A DNA stretch of 7,101 nucleotides from Pseudomonadota bacterium. Its GTDB lineage: Bacteria > Pseudomonadota > Gammaproteobacteria > Burkholderiales > Burkholderiaceae. Below the pieces are notes generated by a model. The model searched no databases, had not been told where the DNA came from, and saw only the letters and a list, made by a program, of their open reading frames with translations. Shown here piece after piece: positions 5,554-7,101 of this stretch. How positions within the stretch are numbered: position 1 is the stretch's first letter; each line of letters begins with the position of its first letter. The DNA lies in NCBI GenBank assembly GCA_023441105.1, contig JAEZQX010000276.1:1-7101 (forward strand), written 5' to 3'. Position numbers and translations under genes: made by a program.

Positions 5554-6101
5554 AGTTCGTCCAGAAGCTCTTCGAGTCGGCGCATGTGCTCATCGTCGTC
5601 ATGTTCTTCGTCAGCGCCGTCACCCTGGTGGTGTTCGCGATCGGCGAGCTGTGGGGCGCGATCCGCCCGGGCGGCGACATGCCGATCCACCAGCGTTTCA
5701 TCGCGGTGCTCGAATGCATCGGCCTGCTCACCATCTCGGTGGCCTCGCTCGAGCTCGGCCAGACGATCTTCGAGGAGGAGGTGCAGCGCTCGACGCCGAT
5801 CAGCGCGCCGACCCGCGTGCGCCGCTTCCTGTCGCGCTTCGTGGTGGTGGTGGTGGTGGCGTTGTCGATCGAATGCCTGGTGGCGGTGTTCCAGTTCATC
5901 CACGACGCGCCGGAGATGCTGCCGCACGCCGCCACGGTCGGGCTGGCCGCTGCCGCCCTGCTGGCCGCCTGGGGCCTGTTCGTGCGCTTCAACGTCGCCG
6001 CGGAGAAGCTCGAGCCGGAAGGCATGGCCGATGCCAAGGAGGAGGACGACAAGATCGCCGACCGCGACGGGGAGCCGGGGGGCAATACCGGCGCCGGCTG
6101 A
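5550..6101 (+). CDS. Four-helix inner-membrane protein of unknown function
   Basis: This 183-residue protein has four predicted membrane segments, at about residues 12-36, 50-70, 96-117 and 125-147. A charged, Glu/Asp/Gly-rich hydrophilic tail of about 35 residues follows. Acidic residues lie in or beside the first three segments: E33 at the end of helix 1, E55 and E68 in helix 2, and E108 in helix 3. This may matter for transport or for interaction, but it is only an observation. The overall plan recalls small PsiE-like four-helix proteins, a weak resemblance that I do not treat as an assignment. A run of six valines (98-103) in helix 3 is encoded by a GTG repeat. The ATG overlaps the stop of the AHSA1-like gene by four bases, so the gene is almost certainly the last member of the ArsR operon. 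Confidence 0.75.
   Translation: MKFVQKLFESAHVLIVVMFFVSAVTLVVFAIGELWGAIRPGGDMPIHQRFIAVLECIGLLTISVASLELGQTIFEEEVQRSTPISAPTRVRRFLSRFVVVVVVALSIECLVAVFQFIHDAPEMLPHAATVGLAAAALLAAWGLFVRFNVAAEKLEPEGMADAKEEDDKIADRDGEPGGNTGAG
5841..5858 (+). repeat. (GTG)6 trinucleotide repeat in the membrane-protein gene
   Basis: Six perfect GTG codons in a row encode valines 98-103 of the third membrane helix. A change in copy number would stay in frame and alter helix length. Confidence 0.9.
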
Positions 6102-6112
6102 CGGGCCGCCGG

Positions 6113-6141
6113 TTGTGGCGTCGTCCCGCGCGGGCTACCCT
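6113..6141 (+). promoter_or_regulatory. Promoter of the dodecin gene
   Basis: TTGTGG (6113-6118) and TACCCT (6136-6141) are separated by 17 bp, placing the transcript start near 6148. This gives a leader of about 17 nt that still contains the ribosome binding site. It suggests dodecin can be expressed apart from the upstream operon. Confidence 0.5.
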
Positions 6142-6150
6142 TGGCTTTTC

Positions 6151-6156
6151 AAGGAG
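6151..6156 (+). promoter_or_regulatory. Strong ribosome binding site of dodecin
   Basis: AAGGAG is placed eight bases before the ATG at 6165. It rules out the in-frame TTG at 6141, which would lie upstream of this site and overlap the -10 box. Confidence 0.85.
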
Positions 6157-6164
6157 AGGGCGCC

Positions 6165-6371
6165 ATGAGCAACCATGTCTACAAGATGCTCGAACTGACA
6201 GGATCCTCCACCAGCGGCATCGAGGACGCCGTGCAGAACGCCATCGCCAAGGCGCACCAGACGGTGCGCAACATCCACTGGTTCCAGGTCACCGAGACCC
6301 GCGGCCACGTCGAGGACGGCAAGGTGGCGCACTGGCAGGTGTCGCTGAAGGTCGGCTTCACGCTCGAGTAG
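6165..6371 (+). CDS. Dodecin, small flavin-binding protein
   Basis: This 68-residue protein matches dodecins in length and in pattern throughout. It shows [12 protein letters not shown] at 4-15, a helix covering about 18-34, and then the strands [12 protein letters not shown] (36-47) and [12 protein letters not shown] (54-65). Dodecins assemble into hollow dodecamers in the cytoplasm. They bind flavins (and in some species coenzyme A) between symmetry-related tryptophans, storing or quenching excess flavin. The key tryptophan corresponds to W39 and the flavin-contacting glutamine to Q58, both present. The gene has its own promoter and a strong ribosome binding site, 63 nt after the membrane-protein gene. 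Its last 14 nt overlap the 3' end of the opposite-strand peptidase gene. The identity is secure. Which flavin it prefers is not visible. Confidence 0.95.
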   Translation: MSNHVYKMLELTGSSTSGIEDAVQNAIAKAHQTVRNIHWFQVTETRGHVEDGKVAHWQVSLKVGFTLE

Positions 6372-7101
6372 GCGCGGTTTTCCAGGCGGCCGGGTCGACG
6401 CGGAAGAACCTGCCGAGCTCGTCGTAGAGCACCGGGTTCTCCTCGCGCAGCGCCTGCGGCTGCTCGAAGAAGACCTCGGCAAGCACGGCGAAGAATTCCG
6501 CCGGATCGGTGGCGCCGTAATCGTCGAGCAGCGACTGCTCGCCGGCGTCCACGCTTTCGCGCAGGCGTTCGTATTCCTCGCCGAGCACCTTGGACCAGCG
6601 GGCGTAGTGACCGCGGCTGGCGAGCTCCGGCGCGCCATTGGCATAGCCGGCCTCCTGGTCGAGCTGGTGGGCGAATTCGTGGATCACCACGTTGTAGCCG
6701 TCGTCGGCGACCGCCGCGCCCTCGACCACGTCCTCCCAGGAGAGGATCACTTGCGACTGGGACCAGGACTCGCCCGACAGGACGTGGCTGTCGCTGCGCA
6801 CCACCCCGGCCTCGTCGCTCTCCTCCATGTCGACCACGAAGGCGCTTGGATAGACCAGGACCTGGCGCAGGATGGGGTAGTAATCGGTGTCGCGATTGAG
6901 GATCAGCAGGCAGGCGAGCGCCGCGATGGTGACGTGCATCTCCTCGGTCACCACCAGCCCGTCGCAGCCGATGAAATCCTTCTCCGCGAGGAACACCTGC
7001 ATGTGCCCCTGCAGCTGCTGCTGCAGCTCCGGCGGCAGCCGGCGGTACAACGGGACGCGCCGGCGCAGGATCCGCTGCCAGGCATCGGGGAACGGCTGCC
7101 G
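6358..7101 (-). CDS. mtfA: MtfA-type zinc metallopeptidase, 5' end cut by window edge
   Basis: This is a cytoplasmic zinc-dependent peptidase of the MtfA (Mlc titration factor A) family. In enterobacteria MtfA binds the glucose repressor Mlc and so affects ptsG expression. In most other bacteria its partner is unknown. The window holds 247 codons of a protein that is usually about 265 residues. The reading frame stays open to 7101 and translates to [17 protein letters not shown] before LYRRLPPEL, which matches the family, so the TTG at 7050 is internal and the true start lies outside. The zinc motif HEFAH is encoded at 6667-6681 ([11 protein letters not shown]), and the second-helix acidic region [14 protein letters not shown] follows some 60 residues later, as expected for the third zinc ligand. 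Other family marks are [13 protein letters not shown] and VYPSAFV. The stop overlaps dodecin by 14 nt. Confidence 0.92.
   Translation of the reverse strand, partial: RQPFPDAWQRILRRRVPLYRRLPPELQQQLQGHMQVFLAEKDFIGCDGLVVTEEMHVTIAALACLLILNRDTDYYPILRQVLVYPSAFVVDMEESDEAGVVRSDSHVLSGESWSQSQVILSWEDVVEGAAVADDGYNVVIHEFAHQLDQEAGYANGAPELASRGHYARWSKVLGEEYERLRESVDAGEQSLLDDYGATDPAEFFAVLAEVFFEQPQALREENPVLYDELGRFFRVDPAAWKTAPTRA

Noticed and set aside
6141..6164. TTG start adding eight residues to dodecin
   Set aside because: The TTG lies upstream of the ribosome binding site and overlaps the -10 box. The ATG at 6165 gives the normal dodecin length.
6102..6164. Rho-independent terminator after the membrane-protein gene
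   Set aside because: GC-rich short inverted repeats occur near 6088-6112, but no T run follows. In this base composition such repeats are expected by chance.
7048..7050. TTG as the start of the MtfA-type gene
   Set aside because: The frame continues upstream to the window edge with family-like residues, so this codon is an internal leucine.

Overview
The window is dense, very GC-rich chromosomal DNA, roughly 70% GC by eye. It comes from a Gram-negative bacterium, most likely a high-GC gamma- or betaproteobacterium. Support for this is an LpxR-type outer-membrane lipid A deacylase, an MtfA-type peptidase, and short intergenic regions in which -10 boxes sit almost on top of start codons. I cannot fix the genus from sequence alone. 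I see no rRNA, tRNA, CRISPR array, insertion sequence or prophage gene, and no gene-free stretch longer than about 130 bases.

Layout. (1) Positions 1-1043, minus strand: a threonine ammonia-lyase gene (ilvA type) that runs off the left edge and so lacks its C-terminus. (2) A 113-bp divergent promoter region. (3) Plus strand, 1157-2974: a two-gene unit of a DgoA-type 2-dehydro-3-deoxy-6-phosphogalactonate aldolase and a PHB-depolymerase-family esterase. (4) Minus strand, 2985-4055: an LpxR (DUF2219) outer-membrane protein convergent with the esterase. (5) Plus strand, 4187-6101: an SRPBCC protein, an ArsR-type regulator, a second AHSA1-like SRPBCC protein overlapping the regulator by 115 nt, and a four-helix membrane protein linked to it by an ATGA overlap. 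(6) Plus strand, 6165-6371: dodecin, with its own promoter and a strong ribosome binding site. (7) Minus strand, 6358-7101: an MtfA-type zinc metallopeptidase running off the right edge, whose 3' end overlaps dodecin by 14 nt.

How the genes may work together. Threonine deamination and the sugar-acid aldolase both feed central 2-oxoacid metabolism, and the esterase would release hydroxyalkanoate, so the left half looks like carbon-supply metabolism. The ArsR-SRPBCC-membrane protein set looks like a small self-regulated operon. The ArsR protein lacks the classical cysteine metal site, so the signal is probably not a metal bound there, and a small hydrophobic ligand bound by the SRPBCC proteins is an attractive but unproven idea. 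Dodecin next to it stores or buffers flavin.

The strongest unusual signals are the 115-nt two-frame overlap of the regulator and the AHSA1-like gene, a near-consensus promoter (TTGACG, 17 bp, TATACT) that would make the regulator mRNA leaderless, and two further genes with the same leaderless geometry. None of this proves a new system. Most genes here are ordinary members of known families.
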